Shown: piece by piece, positions 37,057 through 46,577 of the stretch
How the letters are laid out: each line of letters begins with the position of its first letter
How positions within the stretch are numbered: the stretch's first letter is position 1
DNA from: Bin80 sp026708685
GTDB lineage: Bacteria > Bacteroidota > Rhodothermia > Rhodothermales > Bin80
Reading direction: 5' to 3'
DNA length: 64,000 bases
Assembly (NCBI GenBank): GCA_965200955.1
Contig: OZ241742.1
Span: 248,001 to 312,000 of the forward strand
Notes under the pieces: model-generated
The model's input: the letters and a program-made list of their open reading frames with translations, nothing else
Database searches by the model: none
What the model was told of the DNA's origin: nothing
Translations under genes and position numbers: made by a program

Positions 37057-37578
37057 ATGTATGGTATAGCATTTACCAAACCTACGGAGGTGGAAGAGGC
37101 AAAACGTGAGGTCAAACTCATGCAGGATCAGTTGATCAAGGAAATGGAACAAAGGTTTTCGGATCATCAGATTTCGCACTTTGGGAGTGATGTTGAACTG
37201 CGAGAAGAAGTTCTTAACGCCGATCGTATCGAATATTATACCCATCGCCTGCTTATGGCGGAGGCCAAAGAACTGATACTTCCATTTCGGAAATTTTTTG
37301 AGTCCTTACGACTACAGGAAAGCTCACGAAACGGTATCTACTCTAAAGTCATGCACTATTTGTCGCATGTTTCAAGCCGCACCAACAATAAGGTGAAAAT
37401 CACACCTGTTACTGAGGAGTGGGCACTTGCAGAGGTCGTATTCAATCCCTGGAATGTGTGGGATGAAATCATAACGGTAGAAAAACGAAAAGGAGTCGCT
37501 CTGCGTGAGAGGCTTTCCCGTGACGAAGTCCTAGAGTTAATTCAAAGCGTGAAAGCCAGACGCAAGGCAGATCCCTAG
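37057..37578 (+). CDS. Hypothetical protein (173 aa)
   Basis: I do not recognise this family. The ATG at 37057 is chosen because an in-frame TTG at 37024 is a poorer start. The first half is charged and helical (EVEEAKREVKLMQDQLIKEMEQRF, possibly coiled coil), and the C-terminus is basic (VKARRKADP). There is no signal peptide, membrane segment or Cys/His cluster. Amino-acid composition and length favour a real soluble protein. It lies alone, converging on the DNA glycosylase gene, and next to the sparse region adjoining the IS-split ATPase. Confidence 0.6.
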   Translation: MYGIAFTKPTEVEEAKREVKLMQDQLIKEMEQRFSDHQISHFGSDVELREEVLNADRIEYYTHRLLMAEAKELILPFRKFFESLRLQESSRNGIYSKVMHYLSHVSSRTNNKVKITPVTEEWALAEVVFNPWNVWDEIITVEKRKGVALRERLSRDEVLELIQSVKARRKADP

Positions 37579-37675
37579 AATGGATTGATGAAGCTATATA
37601 GTGGATGTGGTCGTCATGTATGCATTCTAATTACACCAATTCATACCCATCATTGGATCATCATATTGATCTTCC

Positions 37676-38290
37676 TTACAGTTCATTTGCTCGCCAGAGG
37701 TACCAACTGGCAACACTACGATAGGGCTTCCACGGGTTTCCAAGGGGTTGTAATTCAGATGCCTTGGGCAGCTCATCCAACTGATAGGCAATCTTATAGC
37801 CCCGCCGGATACCAAGATCAGTGACAGGCCATACATCCGGCCGTCCAAGATTGAAAATCAAAAACATCTGGGCCGTCCAAATTCCAATCCCCCGATGCTG
37901 GGAGAGGAGTTCAATGATATCATCATCACTGAATGTCTTCATCTGAGAGCGATCTGGAAGTGAACCCTCTCTTGCACTGACGGCTAGACTGCGAACGGTT
38001 TGCTCTTTGGATTGGGAAAATCCCACCTCTCTGAGAGTACCCATGGGAGTCTGCAATAACGCATCGGGTTCAGGTGGACCCCCGAACAGATCAAACAAAC
38101 GGTTCTGAATGGCTCGTCCCGCTTGAGTAGAAATCTGTTGGAAAATGACAGAGCGAACGAGTGCCTGAAATGGACTCCACTCACGGGTAACAACCAATTC
38201 AAATGGCCCTACCTGGGCAATGAGATTGGCCATGCGTGGATCGGATGATCTCAGAAGATGAAGGGCTTCATCTACATCATATGGGGGCAT
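37676..38290 (-). CDS. DNA-3-methyladenine glycosylase, AlkA-type (HhH-GPD)
   Basis: A 204-residue base-excision repair glycosylase that removes alkylated purines from DNA. FQALVRSVIFQQISTQAG at 41-58 is the conserved N-terminal helix of the family, LLSQHRGIGIWTAQMFLIF at ~128-146 is the helix-hairpin-helix, and PVTDLGIRRG carries the catalytic Asp158. The length is that of the short DNA-3-methyladenine glycosylase 2 group without the extra E. coli AlkA N-terminal domain. It is transcribed away from a small secreted-protein gene, with about 90 bases of shared upstream DNA. Confidence 0.92.
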   Translation of the reverse strand: MPPYDVDEALHLLRSSDPRMANLIAQVGPFELVVTREWSPFQALVRSVIFQQISTQAGRAIQNRLFDLFGGPPEPDALLQTPMGTLREVGFSQSKEQTVRSLAVSAREGSLPDRSQMKTFSDDDIIELLSQHRGIGIWTAQMFLIFNLGRPDVWPVTDLGIRRGYKIAYQLDELPKASELQPLGNPWKPYRSVASWYLWRANEL

Positions 38291-38383
38291 TTTGAAAAAA
38301 TTAATCTTTAAGTGTAACTAATTTGGAAACGCTTCCGTACATGGAGGAAAGGCTTTTTTCTTTCACCTATTCCCCCATATACC

Positions 38384-38821
38384 ATGAAACTCTTTTTTGC
38401 TTTTTGCTTGACCGCACTTTTTGCCCTGCCCGTTTTTTCTCAGAATGTTGCATCCGTCATTCATGATGAGACGATTCGATGGAACTTGGCCACCGCTCAA
38501 ATTGAAACTTCTCTTGACTCGGACTATCAGTCGGTACGGGAGCAGACCCTCAAAAATGCGATTGTGATCGTCACACTCTATCGTGACAAGATTGATCTCA
38601 GTGACGAAGGATCACTCCTACGTAAAGTGTATGAGGAAGCGGAATCCGTTCATCATCGAAAACTGGCACTAGCCCTACTTTATACGATTGGTGGGGATAG
38701 AGTTCAGCAATATCTGGATCTGAACTCGACAGAAGCTGAGTCTGAACAGGTGCGGATTACGCTCGCCTCTGTGCTCAATGATTATTTCACCCATTATCAC
38801 ACATCTGCAGACGTAGGATAA
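38384..38821 (+). CDS. Small secreted protein of unknown function
   Basis: A 145-residue product with a clear signal peptide (MKLFFAFCLTALFALPVFSQ). The mature part is mostly helical, with a repeat-like core (DSDYQSVREQTLKNAIVIVTLY, then HRKLALALLYTIGGDRVQQYL), and no catalytic motif. Related short periplasmic proteins occur in Rhodothermota-like genomes but are unnamed as far as I know. The gene is monocistronic and is followed within 35 bases by a good Rho-independent terminator. Confidence 0.75.
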   Translation: MKLFFAFCLTALFALPVFSQNVASVIHDETIRWNLATAQIETSLDSDYQSVREQTLKNAIVIVTLYRDKIDLSDEGSLLRKVYEEAESVHHRKLALALLYTIGGDRVQQYLDLNSTEAESEQVRITLASVLNDYFTHYHTSADVG

Positions 38822-38853
38822 CCCCAAAGGGGATCTGAATCTGAACGGTTCTT

Positions 38854-38887
38854 GGGGTGTATGGCATTGACCATGCACCCCTTTTTT
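38854..38887 (+). terminator. Rho-independent terminator
   Basis: GGGGTGTATGG (38854-38864) pairs with CCATGCACCCC (38871-38881) around a six-base loop, with one G-U pair, followed by TTTTTT at 38882-38887. It ends the small secreted-protein transcript. Confidence 0.85.
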
Positions 38888-38919
38888 GTGGTCATCAAAA
38901 AGTCATGTTTCCAGATCCT

Positions 38920-41900
38920 CTAATCACTGTCTCCCTGAACATCCTCCGATGCAGAGGGAGTACGCCGAAACAACTGCCTCCAAGAGGTAAACTCTGTACG
39001 ATAGTTGATTCCCAACCCGGCTTCTGTATTGATCAAGGACTCACTTAATACATCCCCCTCACGGCGATAGAAAAACTCTACAGACACCGATGGATTCAGC
39101 TGGATTTCTACAATAAATTCTCCCTCAAGCCCCTGGGATGCAATATCCTCAGTACTGAGTCCACGATAAACTCCTTGCCCACGAATGATTAATCGCTCGT
39201 TGAGCAGTCGCAGGGCAAGTCCAGCAGAAAAATCTAAATCTTGAACCGTTTCATCGCTTTGGACACCAATTTGCAGATCTGCTTGAGGAATCACTTGACT
39301 AAGATAACGATTCAGCTGACTGGCTACAAGGCTGGAAACACTGTTCACCGCCGAACTGGCAAATACTCCACCCTGTGTAGCATTGGCAGAGAGCAGGAAG
39401 GAATTGGTCAGCAGAACGCTAGTTGCATGTTCTGTTGCTAAATCTGGACGATTCAAATAGGAATCCAGAAGAGGGGTGTCACTAATAGCTTCCTGACGTT
39501 GGTCAACCTCAAGGCCAAGATCGATCAGTACGGCATTGAGCGTACCAGAAACATATAGATTCACGATTAAGGGAAGACTGTTCTGGATAGCCCCTCCTAC
39601 ATCCTCTGGAAGTCCGCTTCTGGACGCTCTCGTACGGTAGGCCCCATGAATTTCAAGTGCGGGATTCAGAGGTGGTCCATTCCATGTGATCGTACCCGAA
39701 TCGATCAAAAAGCGTCGCACAAAGATTTCACCCGCAGTAAATAAATAATCCCCTGAAGTAAGATCAAATGACCCATAGGTAGACATCTCTCCACCCGTTC
39801 GCTGAAGCTGGACCCTGGCCGATCCAATCCCATTGATAATATCCCCGAGAAGCGGGTCAATCACCAAACCAATGCTGGACCCAGGAGGACCAACCAGGTT
39901 CAGATCCATATCCAAACCATCTCCGAATTTTCTCTCCCCTATCGGTCGCCGTTCAAGAATCGTCTCTCTCGGTCGACTGACAGAGGCAAGTTGGGTTTCT
40001 ACAGATTGGGTAGAGTCAACATAAATGATAAATCCAGGGTCGTGTCTGCTGCTGGTTTCACGAACGGGAATATAGACTTCACTCTGCGGGGTAACAACCA
40101 AGTTATCTGAACGCAAAGATGATGAATAGACAGGTCCTGTTAGCGTTGCATCCCCAGATACACGGATGTCCCCATAAAATGAAAGGTCACTGGTATGACT
40201 GAGTACATTTATAATTTGCAGTGATTGAGTACTAGCAGATGCGTCAAAGGAAAGAAACTGAAACTCATTGAGATCCAAGATTCCAGCAACCTGGGCCGTC
40301 CCGCCATATGGATCATTCAACATCAATTGATTCGCATGAATCTGATCTCTCTCGAAAGAAAAGGAACCAGTTGCTTCATAGAGTGTGTTTAGTTCAGGGA
40401 TGAAAAGTTCACCGTCCGTCCAGTCAAGAGCTCCATCAAGGATCAACTGTTCAAATGGTCCCTGAAGCAGAACGTCTCCAGAAAACCCACCTTGAAAATG
40501 AATCGGGTCACGAAACAATATATCCAGAAACCCTGCATCCAACCTTTCTATATCTGCAAATAAATCAATAGATCTCGTTCTTTCTCGGTCACCAATCACA
40601 AGATTACCAATCAACTCTATCTGATTTGATGCAGGGATATACGGAGTGGAATCAGCCTCAAGGGAATCAATCACCATGGCAACTTTGATATCAGAGCTTC
40701 CAGGCAGTAAGGTACTTAAAGCTTGAACATGTCCTACCATTTTATTGTCAAATGTTAATGTATCAATGTCCAAACTACCCGTTATCTCAGGCAGCCAAAG
40801 TCCAGTCCATCGGAGGTTAGCATCAATGACCCCCCCCAACGGTCGTCTGAATTCAAAAATGCTTGATAAGTGACCGAGATCTACTCCTTCAAGGGTGACG
40901 CTCAGAGTGTCTTCTGGCATACTTGAAAGTCTGCCTTGAACCGTCATGGTTTGGGCTTGATCAAGAAAAGGACTGACGGTTGCAAGCCTCAGTGAGCGAA
41001 ATATTGCAGTCCCTGCATAGACATCAAGATCAGCAGATTCTGCTATCGTCCAGATAGCATCTCCAACTGGGATTCGCATATCCTCAATGCGGAGGCGGAT
41101 TCGATCGCGCAATAGTTGGATCTCGGAGGATAGATAACTCTGTATTGAGGAATTTTCAATGTCAGTGAGCAGTTCCAAGGTTCCCTTGCGCCCCACCTGA
41201 TTCCAAGAAAGACTTGGCATTCGAGTCGTAATTTGTCCAGTGGTGATGGAATCGGCAGCAAGATTCACACCCATGGTCCAGTCGGTCTCAATAGAGTCAC
41301 TTAAACTGGCATCAAATGTGAAGGTCATTACTGGTTGATAGGCTGCAAAATCATTGATTTCAAACCATTCATCAATGATCTGGGAGTGCATGAACAAAGA
41401 TTCTCCATCCGCCTGAAGATGTACTTCTCCCTGGTGCTGACTGTGAAAAGATGGAAAAAGGAATAGCAGTGCACTTGTAGCGGGGTGTGCATGCAATTCC
41501 CAGGTCGCATACAAATCAATGGGCAGAAAATCGCCAAGTCCCAGCGTACTAGATTCCCCTGCATCGTCTTCAGACTGATATAGTTGAGCATAGTCTTCCA
41601 AACCAGCCGCCTCCAAGGGTTGGAAGTGTTTTGAAAATCGATCCAGCATCTGCTCAAAAGATTGAGCCCAGACTGTGCCAATATGTTTGAAGGACTGATA
41701 ACGAATGTCTCCAGAAATTTCAAGGTCAATGACATCTCCCTCTACAGTGAGGCGCGGCTGGGGTGTTGTAGATTCATGAAGGTGAATCAGCCACTGGGTA
41801 GGTGGAGCTGCACGAACAGCTTGATTCCATGCAATCGTAGAGGAATCCGTCTGGATCAATAGCTGTCCGGAAAAATCATCCATCTGTCTGCCCGATCCGC

Positions 41901-43509
41901 TGATTTCCCAGGCCGCATTGAAATCAGTCTGCAGATTGGATATAGAAAGTAGATGTCCCAGATCGGCAGACACTAGGTGCCCTGATGCCTGAACCAGAGG
42001 GGCATCATCTTTCAAGTCTGCGGTAAGATCTAAATGGATCTTTGCCTCCTTCTGATGTGCAGTGCCACTCAATGAGAGTTTTTGATCCTTGAGGCTCCCT
42101 TCCATTGAGAGACTGTCTATGGATCGTCCAGCAATTTCGGAAGAAGAAAGTGTGATGGATGAAGCAACGGTTGGTGAGCGAAGACCACTTCCTGCAAGAT
42201 GTATCTCACCATTGATCACTCCCTGAAGATCGGATTCACCAGTGATTACAGAAAGATTCAGATTAGATGTTGTGAGATGGCCCTCATAACTCCATTGCGA
42301 AGAGCGTTGTACTGATGCAACAAGATTCGATCGTCCACCAGTGGAAGTCAAGATGTCCAGCGTTCCATCTAAATCTAGTTGATTCATCGTTCGGCTACCC
42401 TGAATCCGACCATCAACCTGAACCTTTCCAGCTCTCCACTGAGATGTGTCCATTAGATAGGACAAATCCTGGGGGTTGATCGTAGTTGGCGCAATAGATG
42501 CCCCAAATGTAAGCTGATTGCCATCTGACTCTATGGATGCAGAAGGGATTTCAATACGGGAGAGTGGCGTAGTAATAACGGTCTCATTGAACAACCACTG
42601 AGAGGCTTCCCGATGTATATTTCCTTGAATGGAAAGGGAGTTGAAGAACTTGACCTCAGGGGAGACTGCACGAATAAATTCCGGGGTAAAATAGCTATCT
42701 ATCAGCGACAGGTCTGCAAATGCTTCACCCATTGAAAAAACACCAACTACAGAAGCTTGATTGTCTGAACTTGAAACGTTGAGAGAATTAATAAACAATC
42801 GATCTCGTTCAAGGACGAATTCCCCATCTACTCCTACATCAAGTGTATCCACTGATGCGGTCAGCGACTCAATGGTAAAGATCTTTCGATCCGATTGCAG
42901 ATGGATATGTCCCTCCAAGGAAAAATCGGACACCTCCGTTGCGGCAAAATCAAATACCCAGCCGGATTCAATCGCCTTCGGGACATGCTCCTGATACGAT
43001 AGATGGATACGGCCATTGGTAATCTCAACATGAGCTGATTCAAAATCCCAGGACTGAGAACCCCCAGGCTTTCTGGAAGACAGAACCGAAGATAGATTCC
43101 AGGTACTGTCTGCAAGATACTCAAGTGATAATGTAGGACCGTCTATCAAGAGTGAGCTCAGTTCAAATCGTGATCCAAACACACCGAACCAATTGGGCCG
43201 AGCCGTGATTTGGTTCACATGTAGCCAAAGGTGCTGGCGTTCATCGTACAATGAAACATCCTGCAGATAAATGGTCTGTTGGAGATTGCCAGTAACCGCT
43301 CCTATTTTCAGTTGACCGTAAAAGGCCTCCGCAAATTGAGATTCAATTTCCTGACGCAGAAAATCTCGTCCAACTTCGGTTTGCGTCAACCCGATGTAGG
43401 TTAAAACCCCACTCCCAATCAAGAACCCAGTAATCACAAGAGCTCGCACCATTGCCACCCCTCTCTTGCGAGGAACTTGACGAGATTCGTGTTGGGAAGG
43501 TTGAGCCAC
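38920..43509 (-). CDS. tamB: Translocation/assembly module TamB-like (DUF490) protein
   Basis: A 1529-residue AsmA/TamB-type protein that bridges the inner and outer membranes and is thought to transport phospholipid or help outer-membrane protein insertion. One N-terminal membrane helix (ALVITGFLIGSGVLTYIGL, about 24-42) is followed by long beta-rich repeats and the C-terminal TamB domain, with ...GDYLFTAGEIFVRRFLIDSGTITWNGPPLNPALEI near 1250-1290 and a terminal FFYRREGD segment. The start is GTG 43509 (MAQPSQ) or ATG 43452. The upstream O-acetylesterase gene ends 25 bases before, so they share a transcript. TamA is not in the window. Confidence 0.9.
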   Translation of the reverse strand: MAQPSQHESRQVPRKRGVAMVRALVITGFLIGSGVLTYIGLTQTEVGRDFLRQEIESQFAEAFYGQLKIGAVTGNLQQTIYLQDVSLYDERQHLWLHVNQITARPNWFGVFGSRFELSSLLIDGPTLSLEYLADSTWNLSSVLSSRKPGGSQSWDFESAHVEITNGRIHLSYQEHVPKAIESGWVFDFAATEVSDFSLEGHIHLQSDRKIFTIESLTASVDTLDVGVDGEFVLERDRLFINSLNVSSSDNQASVVGVFSMGEAFADLSLIDSYFTPEFIRAVSPEVKFFNSLSIQGNIHREASQWLFNETVITTPLSRIEIPSASIESDGNQLTFGASIAPTTINPQDLSYLMDTSQWRAGKVQVDGRIQGSRTMNQLDLDGTLDILTSTGGRSNLVASVQRSSQWSYEGHLTTSNLNLSVITGESDLQGVINGEIHLAGSGLRSPTVASSITLSSSEIAGRSIDSLSMEGSLKDQKLSLSGTAHQKEAKIHLDLTADLKDDAPLVQASGHLVSADLGHLLSISNLQTDFNAAWEISGSGRQMDDFSGQLLIQTDSSTIAWNQAVRAAPPTQWLIHLHESTTPQPRLTVEGDVIDLEISGDIRYQSFKHIGTVWAQSFEQMLDRFSKHFQPLEAAGLEDYAQLYQSEDDAGESSTLGLGDFLPIDLYATWELHAHPATSALLFLFPSFHSQHQGEVHLQADGESLFMHSQIIDEWFEINDFAAYQPVMTFTFDASLSDSIETDWTMGVNLAADSITTGQITTRMPSLSWNQVGRKGTLELLTDIENSSIQSYLSSEIQLLRDRIRLRIEDMRIPVGDAIWTIAESADLDVYAGTAIFRSLRLATVSPFLDQAQTMTVQGRLSSMPEDTLSVTLEGVDLGHLSSIFEFRRPLGGVIDANLRWTGLWLPEITGSLDIDTLTFDNKMVGHVQALSTLLPGSSDIKVAMVIDSLEADSTPYIPASNQIELIGNLVIGDRERTRSIDLFADIERLDAGFLDILFRDPIHFQGGFSGDVLLQGPFEQLILDGALDWTDGELFIPELNTLYEATGSFSFERDQIHANQLMLNDPYGGTAQVAGILDLNEFQFLSFDASASTQSLQIINVLSHTSDLSFYGDIRVSGDATLTGPVYSSSLRSDNLVVTPQSEVYIPVRETSSRHDPGFIIYVDSTQSVETQLASVSRPRETILERRPIGERKFGDGLDMDLNLVGPPGSSIGLVIDPLLGDIINGIGSARVQLQRTGGEMSTYGSFDLTSGDYLFTAGEIFVRRFLIDSGTITWNGPPLNPALEIHGAYRTRASRSGLPEDVGGAIQNSLPLIVNLYVSGTLNAVLIDLGLEVDQRQEAISDTPLLDSYLNRPDLATEHATSVLLTNSFLLSANATQGGVFASSAVNSVSSLVASQLNRYLSQVIPQADLQIGVQSDETVQDLDFSAGLALRLLNERLIIRGQGVYRGLSTEDIASQGLEGEFIVEIQLNPSVSVEFFYRREGDVLSESLINTEAGLGINYRTEFTSWRQLFRRTPSASEDVQGDSD

Positions 43510-43534
43510 CTGATTCTGGATTGACTGGAGAGAT

Positions 43535-45454
43535 TTAGTTGCCGATTCGGAATGGTGCTGCGGGTAGTCCTTCGATATTCATTAAGTTCGCTGAACTAGG
43601 ATTATCCGCCCATGCATAACGAACAGATGTTGGATTTGGAATGTCTGGGTGAGAAACGATGACGGTTTCATCTTGGATCCGTGCATGGGCCCAGACAAAC
43701 TGACCGTCTTCTCCAGCGATAGCAAATCCTCCAAGAGAATCCCCATGAGCGATGAGTCCGCCCCCTACATGATCAAACTGGATGTGAACTTCTCCCATTT
43801 CTATGGCATGATCGGAATACAGGGGCCCAGAGAATATAAGATCTTCCTGATAAACCAGATGTCGCGCCCAAAGGGAAAGGCGATCACCGACATCCTGCTT
43901 GTTTTTTGGATGGATATCATCGGCATCTCCAATATCAAGAGTAATCGCTTGCCCGACATTGGGGAGTGTCAATGCAGCGGCTTGGGATTCACGCAGGATA
44001 GCCCAATCGCTCTCTGTGGGTACATCATGGGCTGGCTGGAAACTGGCCAAAGATACAAACAAGAACGGTGCGGTGTCATGATTCCACCGCTTGCGCCATG
44101 TTGTGATCAGTGATTGAAATTGGTCAGCATACGCAGAGGCATCTTCAGGATTGGTTCCATTGGCTTCCCCTTGATACCATATAAATCCTGTGATCGGGAA
44201 ATGCAGGATTGGATGAACCATTGCATTGTAGAGCAACGTAGGAAGTTGGTTGGGGTTCCCATCAGGTTCAATGTCAAACTGTCCAACCCGAAACTTCCAT
44301 TCCCCTTCCAGATCCAGCTCGCCTTCAGGCCATTGCAATTTGAGTTGTGAATCTCCGACCACCAGTCCACCATTACCCCAAGAATCGTACACACGTATGG
44401 TGACTTGATTCATACCAGTCTGGAGAATGCCATCCTCAACTGCATAGGAACGCTGAATTTGATACTCATTGGTTCCACCGATGAAGTGCCCATTGATCCA
44501 AGTCATATCTTCATCATCTACATGACCAAGATGCAACGTCGCTCCATTAGGTACGAAATCAAGCTCAAAGGTGGTTCTATACCATCCAGCCCCATTTAAT
44601 CCTTCCAACCCGGCTGCCTCCCATGCTCCTGGGACTGGAATGTTCATCCACTGAGAATCATCAAGATCGGGATCTGCCCATATGGGTTGATTAGATTCAA
44701 AACCTGAGTCTGTTTCTGTGGAAGCACCATGCTCATCAGAGAGAATTCTCATGAGACGAACCTCCCGTTCTTTTGAGGCTTCAAAAACCTGATTGAGATC
44801 TTCCTGAGTCACTTCCAGCGCATCGGGGTCCATCCATGCTTCAATTCGGCTTCCACCCCATGAGGTGTTGACGATTCCAATTGGAATTCCAGTGTGCTTG
44901 CGTAGCTCTCTGGCAAATGAATATCCAACAGCCGTAAACGCACCAACATGATCTGGATTGGCGGAATGCCACTCTCCGCCAGCAAGTGTATCAACGAGGG
45001 AGTAAGACCAACTACGAGGCACTTTATAGTGACGCAGTAGGGGATCGTTAGCAGTTGAGATTTCGGATTCGGCATCTGCAGAAGCAGCAACAGACCACTC
45101 CATGTTTGATTGTCCAGATGCAATCCACACATCACCAAATAGAATATTTTCAGCGGTGAGGGTATCGGAATCAGAGATGATCATCAAGGTGTGGGGGCCT
45201 CCCGCAGGATACGGCTTCAGTGATGTCATCCAATTCCCATCAGTGGTAGCCTGAGTAGAAACCTCATCATCATCAAGAATGACCATTACGATCGCACTTG
45301 AGGATGCGGTACCCCAGATCGGGATGACCGCGTCTCGCTGAAGGACAGCACCATCGGTGAACAGTTTATTCACCGTCAATGACAGATTTGGGGAGTGATT
45401 TCCGAACCCGATCAGTAAGACCAATTGCAGTAAAAGAGAGAAGATTACAAGCAT
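43535..45454 (-). CDS. Sialate O-acetylesterase-like exported SGNH hydrolase
   Basis: A 639-residue esterase that removes acetyl groups from sialic acids or other sugars. SGQSNMEWSV near residue 110 is the nucleophile block and GFIWYQGEANG near 415 is the second catalytic region. Between them (about 260-380) is a carbohydrate-binding-like beta-sandwich (AGWYRTTFEL, HLGHVDDEDMTWING). ATG 45454 gives a short signal (MLVIFSLLLQLVLLIGFG); the open frame also begins at a TTG nine bases earlier. It is upstream of and close to tamB. Together with the sulfatase at 7520 it implies handling of decorated glycans. Confidence 0.9.
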   Translation of the reverse strand: MLVIFSLLLQLVLLIGFGNHSPNLSLTVNKLFTDGAVLQRDAVIPIWGTASSSAIVMVILDDDEVSTQATTDGNWMTSLKPYPAGGPHTLMIISDSDTLTAENILFGDVWIASGQSNMEWSVAASADAESEISTANDPLLRHYKVPRSWSYSLVDTLAGGEWHSANPDHVGAFTAVGYSFARELRKHTGIPIGIVNTSWGGSRIEAWMDPDALEVTQEDLNQVFEASKEREVRLMRILSDEHGASTETDSGFESNQPIWADPDLDDSQWMNIPVPGAWEAAGLEGLNGAGWYRTTFELDFVPNGATLHLGHVDDEDMTWINGHFIGGTNEYQIQRSYAVEDGILQTGMNQVTIRVYDSWGNGGLVVGDSQLKLQWPEGELDLEGEWKFRVGQFDIEPDGNPNQLPTLLYNAMVHPILHFPITGFIWYQGEANGTNPEDASAYADQFQSLITTWRKRWNHDTAPFLFVSLASFQPAHDVPTESDWAILRESQAAALTLPNVGQAITLDIGDADDIHPKNKQDVGDRLSLWARHLVYQEDLIFSGPLYSDHAIEMGEVHIQFDHVGGGLIAHGDSLGGFAIAGEDGQFVWAHARIQDETVIVSHPDIPNPTSVRYAWADNPSSANLMNIEGLPAAPFRIGN

Positions 45455-45820
45455 GGGTATCAATGTTATTTGACGTTTCGTGAGTCATCAGGAAGCGAAA
45501 GAGAATCCGAACATGTCATACCTTCATTACGGGGATCAATGCAGGAAGGAATTAGCAACACAGAAGCGGTGAAATGAATTTCAATTCATACACAGCTTTG
45601 CAGGTACTATGTTCTGATTGAGGATATTAAGTGATGGCTACCATTCTGGCTTGTGCTTTTACGATGATTGCTCCCAAGTGTTATCTCAGAGAGTCAGAGA
45701 ACCATCGCTTTCAAAATCACCAAAATGATCCCAAAAACCATAGACAGTCCGTGAGTGCATCATCAAAATCATCCAGTTTTCGTTATGTAATGATCAAAGA
45801 TTGACAGTATTGATTCGCGC

Positions 45821-46039
45821 ATGGCCTTTATGAAAGGATTGTACACGCGATTGAAAGATACAAAAAATGTGCCAGAGGATGTGGTTTTTCAAAACATCGG
45901 AGTTATAGAACGGGGATGTCCGAGAGGCTTCTTACCGTATAAAACTCTTGATACCTTCTATGGGGTACCCGTGCAAATTGCTCCAACAGGAATTCATAGA
46001 CCTTTTCCAGAGAATTTAAATTCGTGGATAGCTCATTGA
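45821..46039 (+). CDS. Doubtful small ORF (72 aa), possible gene fragment
   Basis: The translation has protein-like composition (LYTRLKDTKNVPEDVV, GFLPYKTLDTFYGVPVQIAP, IHRPFPENLNSW), but I recognise no family. It overlaps a minus-strand open frame at 45903-46292, so at most one is real over that stretch. It lies in a 1.1-kb stretch otherwise lacking firm genes, which suggests remnants. Confidence 0.25.
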   Translation: MAFMKGLYTRLKDTKNVPEDVVFQNIGVIERGCPRGFLPYKTLDTFYGVPVQIAPTGIHRPFPENLNSWIAH

Positions 46040-46292
46040 GTACCATAGAAATCTTCGTGATGATATCACATAAGGTGGAGTTCCGATCCTCATGGGTCCT
46101 ACAGAGGAGATACAAAGTCAGATCAATGCTGGAGAAAAGATCAGAGAAGTTGTAGTCAAGTGACTCATTTTCAATATACTCAAAGCTAAATTCAAGCGTG
46201 TTTAGAAGATCTTTACTGTTCGTATGTGCTAATGAGACGATATTCCTCCAAAGATATTCAGGTCGAATGACATAATAGGGCTTGAGTCTCAT
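45903..46292 (-). CDS. Doubtful ORF (129 aa), hypothetical
   Basis: This open frame starts MRLKPYYVIRPEYLWRNIV and is hydrophobic/helical later (DLFSSIDLTLYLLC, ISMVLNELSTNL). The opening resembles the first residues of some FkbM-type methyltransferases, but nothing after that does. It follows the glycosyltransferase gene by 285 bases on the same strand. It may be a real unknown protein or a truncated neighbour of the glycosyltransferase. It overlaps the opposite-strand open frame at 45821-46039. Confidence 0.35.
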   Translation of the reverse strand: MRLKPYYVIRPEYLWRNIVSLAHTNSKDLLNTLEFSFEYIENESLDYNFSDLFSSIDLTLYLLCRTHEDRNSTLCDIITKISMVLNELSTNLNSLEKVYEFLLEQFARVPHRRYQEFYTVRSLSDIPVL

Positions 46293-46577
46293 CTTCTTTT
46301 CAAACCGCCGATGTCAAGATTGATAATGACTTTTTCACCTAATGAACAACGGATAATCAAATGCCACAGAAATAATCAAATATTTCATGAAAGTGATGTG
46401 AGTAAATCTCTTCAATCGACGAAACTTTATGATATAGATGGCAGGTGCAGAATGGAAAAAACATACTTTGGGAAAAATATTACAAGGGTCATTTCAAAAC
46501 CTACCGATCAACTCAAAAAAAGCGTTTCATGTTGCTAGTGCAGCTTTGTACACAAACATTGAGGTTATGCAAAGGCC

